Shown here: positions 5,244 to 5,999 of the stretch, piece by piece
How positions within the stretch are numbered: position 1 is the first letter of the stretch
Layout: each line of letters opens with the position of its first letter
NCBI GenBank assembly: GCA_039177895.1
Contig: JBCDFO010000315.1
Span: 1 to 5,999 of the forward strand
Reading direction: 5' to 3'
DNA from: JBCBEX01 sp039177895
Lineage (GTDB): Bacteria > Bacteroidota > Rhodothermia > Rhodothermales > Rubricoccaceae
Length of the DNA stretch: 5,999 nucleotides
Position numbers and translations under genes: made by a program
Notes under the pieces: model-generated
Databases searched by the model: none
The model's input: only the letters and a program-made list of their open reading frames with translations
What the model was told of the DNA's origin: nothing

Positions 5244-5999
5244 ATGTCCGCCACCCTTACCGCTTCAGAGCCAAAGCTCCTGCGCGACACCGAAGGGCGT
5301 TCCCGCTTCGACGTGTTCAGCTACGACGACGCCATCGTGCGGCTCTTCGTGATTGCCACCATCGTGTGGGGCTTCGTCGGGATGCTGGTCGGCGCGCTGC
5401 TCGCCATCCAGTTGCCATTCCCGCAGGCCAACCTCGGCGAGTATTTGAGCTTCGGTCGGCTCCGCCCGCTGCACACCAACGCCGTCATCTTTGCCTTCGC
5501 GGGCAACGGCATCTTCGCCGCGATCTACTACTCCACGCAGCGGCTCTGCAAGGCGCGGATGTTCTCCGACGTGCTCTCGAAGGTCCACTTCTGGGGCTGG
5601 CAGGGCATCATCGTCTCGGCGGCGATCACGCTCCCGCTCGGTATCACGACCTCGAAGGAGTACGCTGAGTTGGAGTGGCCCATTGACCTCGCGATCACAC
5701 TGATCTGGGTCGTCTTCGCGGTCAACTTCTTCGGGACGCTCATCAAGCGCCGCGAGAAGCACATGTACGTCGCGCTGTGGTTCTACATCGCCACCATCGT
5801 GACGGTCGCGGTGCTGCACATCGGCAACTCGCTCGCGATGCCGGCGAGCCTGTTCAAGAGCTACCCGATCTACAAGGGCGTCCAGGACGCGCTCGTGCAG
5901 TGGTGGTACGGCCACAACGCGGTGGCCTTCTTCCTGACGACGCCGTTCCTCGGGCTGATGTACTACTTCCTCCCGAAGGCGGCCGAGCGGCCCGTGTTC
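5244..5999 (+). CDS. ccoN: cbb3-type cytochrome c oxidase subunit I (CcoN), 5' part
   Basis: The frame is open from the ATG at 5244 to the window edge (252 codons), so the C-terminus is missing. CcoN is the membrane catalytic subunit of the cbb3 oxidase, a high-affinity terminal oxidase that reduces O2 to water using low-spin haem b and a haem b3/CuB centre. After a 30-residue N-terminal tail, hydrophobic helices begin at about 31-55 (AIVRLFVIATIVWGFVGML). His77 in RLRPLHTNAV fits the low-spin haem ligand, and His224 in WWYGHNAVAF fits a CuB ligand. SKVHFWGWQ, TTSKEYAELEWP and VAVLHIGNS are also characteristic of the family. The sequence is of the Bacteroidota type, where ccoN may be fused to ccoO; this cannot be checked because the gene runs out of the window. 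ATG 5244 is a natural start, with a tail length usual for the group. The gap before it holds a terminator-like hairpin, so ccoN probably begins its own operon to the right. Confidence 0.97.
   Translation, partial: MSATLTASEPKLLRDTEGRSRFDVFSYDDAIVRLFVIATIVWGFVGMLVGALLAIQLPFPQANLGEYLSFGRLRPLHTNAVIFAFAGNGIFAAIYYSTQRLCKARMFSDVLSKVHFWGWQGIIVSAAITLPLGITTSKEYAELEWPIDLAITLIWVVFAVNFFGTLIKRREKHMYVALWFYIATIVTVAVLHIGNSLAMPASLFKSYPIYKGVQDALVQWWYGHNAVAFFLTTPFLGLMYYFLPKAAERPVF

Noticed and set aside
3968..5290. Antisense open frame of 440 codons spanning the SDR-like gene, the repeat region and the ccoN start
   Set aside because: It crosses two unrelated genes and the heptamer arrays. Its Ser/Ala/Arg-rich composition has no recognisable domain.
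5138..5668. Plus-strand open frame of 176 codons overlapping ccoN
   Set aside because: It is out of frame with ccoN and Arg/His-rich, while the frame starting at 5244 encodes unmistakable CcoN sequence.

Overview
The window is GC-rich and all six genes lie on the plus strand. It comes from a bacterial chromosome, most likely a high-GC member of the Rhodothermia/Bacteroidota lineage (Salinibacter- or Rubricoccus-like). The main evidence is the cytochrome oxidase at the right end, whose sequence is close to Bacteroidota-type CcoN. The lack of Shine-Dalgarno sequences before every start agrees with this. The assignment is inferred from protein character, not from a database search.

The left part (1-2594) holds signal transduction genes: the C-terminal end of a receiver-domain protein (probably a hybrid histidine kinase), then a soluble GAF-PAS-HisKA_3-HATPase sensor kinase, then a NarL/FixJ-type response regulator. 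The kinase and regulator are 82 bases apart and look like a cognate pair. The kinase's PAS domain matches the FixL haem pocket residue by residue (proximal His, distal Arg, Ile, Leu), so oxygen or another haem ligand is a plausible signal.

The middle (2595-4010) starts with a 346-base gene-free stretch holding a clear hairpin terminator and several long-range inverted repeats. A tandem-domain universal stress protein follows, with both nucleotide-binding loops intact or nearly so, and then a short intergenic stretch with weak hairpins.

The right part (4011-5999) holds an SDR-fold protein in which the cofactor loop, the NNAG motif and the Ser/Tyr/Lys catalytic residues are all replaced, so it is probably a pseudoenzyme. 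Next comes a 459-base gene-free stretch with two arrays of a 7-base repeat in inverted orientation and a strong GC hairpin followed by TTT. Last is the 5' part of ccoN, the catalytic subunit of a cbb3-type (high oxygen affinity) cytochrome oxidase, which runs off the window.

Taken together, the locus may link redox or oxygen sensing (FixL-like PAS kinase plus FixJ/NarL regulator) to a stress protein and a low-oxygen terminal oxidase. FixLJ plays that role in rhizobia, but here the kinase core is of the NarX/DesK type. The functional link is inference from gene content and proximity.
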